Source of the DNA: an uncultured Anaerolineaceae bacterium
GTDB lineage: Bacteria; Chloroflexota; Anaerolineae; Promineifilales; Promineifilaceae
Assembly: GCA_937967805.1 (NCBI GenBank)
Contig: CALBTC010000533.1
Coordinates: 1 to 5,237, forward strand
DNA: 5,237 nucleotides
Reading direction: 5' to 3'
Part shown: one piece after another, positions 5,048 to 5,237 of the stretch
Layout: each line of letters starts with the position of its first letter
Numbering within the stretch: the first letter of the stretch is position 1
Program-made: the position numbers and the translations under genes
Notes under the pieces: generated by a model
Seen by the model: the letters and a program-made list of their open reading frames with translations, nothing else
Database searches by the model: none
What the model was told of the DNA's origin: nothing

Positions 5048-5237
5048 TTATCCCCCCAACCTGGCGCTCGCCGCTTCAATGGCCGGAATCAGCCGGTTTA
5101 AGCTGTCGTTGATTCCGCTGCGGGCAGCACCATAATTGAGATTGCTCACACTCCCGCCCCCCTCATCACACAGCAAATCGATGCTGATGTTGGTCGAAAT
5201 AAAGTTCTCCACAGCAAAGATGTAATCATTATAAATG
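5048..5237 (-). CDS. C-terminal fragment of an unrecognised protein (partial at window edge)
   Basis: On the minus strand an open frame enters from the right edge and runs 62 codons to TAA at 5050-5048. It includes NDYIFAVENFISTNIS, LLCDEGGG and SVSNLNYGAARSGIN, and ends IPAIEAASARLGG. The composition looks like a real protein, and the gene converges on the VWA gene with a 46-base gap. No start lies in the window and I do not recognise the family, so no function is assigned. Its C-terminal part would be mixed helix with a glycine-rich turn. Confidence 0.55.
   Translation of the reverse strand, partial: IYNDYIFAVENFISTNISIDLLCDEGGGSVSNLNYGAARSGINDSLNRLIPAIEAASARLGG

Overview
The window looks like bacterial chromosome from a moderately GC-rich genome, with a lower-GC accessory segment at its left end. 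As a sample, bases 541-600 hold 26 G/C of 60 and bases 2881-2940 hold 38 of 60. The AAA+/VWA gene pair, a leaderless-type gene start and a frequent ACGGCCGT palindrome remind me of uncultured Chloroflexota (Anaerolineae-like). That assignment is an inference and no marker gene here fixes it.

Left part (1-1353, minus strand): an AbiE-type (type IV) toxin-antitoxin operon. The antitoxin/repressor gene abiEi appears intact. It is preceded by a good sigma70-type promoter whose -10 lies inside a 30-bp inverted repeat, the expected autorepression site. It overlaps the toxin gene abiEii by four bases. The toxin is cut to about half its normal length at base 54, where two tandem ~25-bp units with a TG...CA-type boundary look like the terminus of an insertion sequence (IS21-like by architecture). 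The surviving state is therefore antitoxin intact, toxin broken.

Middle (1354-2387): a tRNA-Glu(UUC) gene on the minus strand with its own promoter, back to back with a plus-strand gene for a tandem-GNAT acetyltransferase. The GNAT gene has a perfect TATAAT five bases before its ATG and no Shine-Dalgarno, which suggests a leaderless mRNA. The abiE segment begins just past the 3' end of the tRNA, a classic place for island integration.

Right part (2388-5237): a spacer with an 11-bp perfect inverted repeat, then a MoxR-type AAA+ ATPase and a VWA-domain protein resembling the CoxD/CoxE maturation pair of CO dehydrogenase operons. No cox structural genes are visible, so the client is unknown. 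The two genes are separated by an array of 7-bp repeats that switches orientation halfway, can fold into a long hairpin, and supplies the stop codon of the ATPase gene. The window closes with a small hairpin and the C-terminal end of an unrecognised minus-strand gene.

The most unusual signals are the inverted heptad array at 3538-3608, eight copies of the octamer ACGGCCGT (all right of the tRNA), and the IS-truncated toxin beside an intact autoregulated antitoxin.
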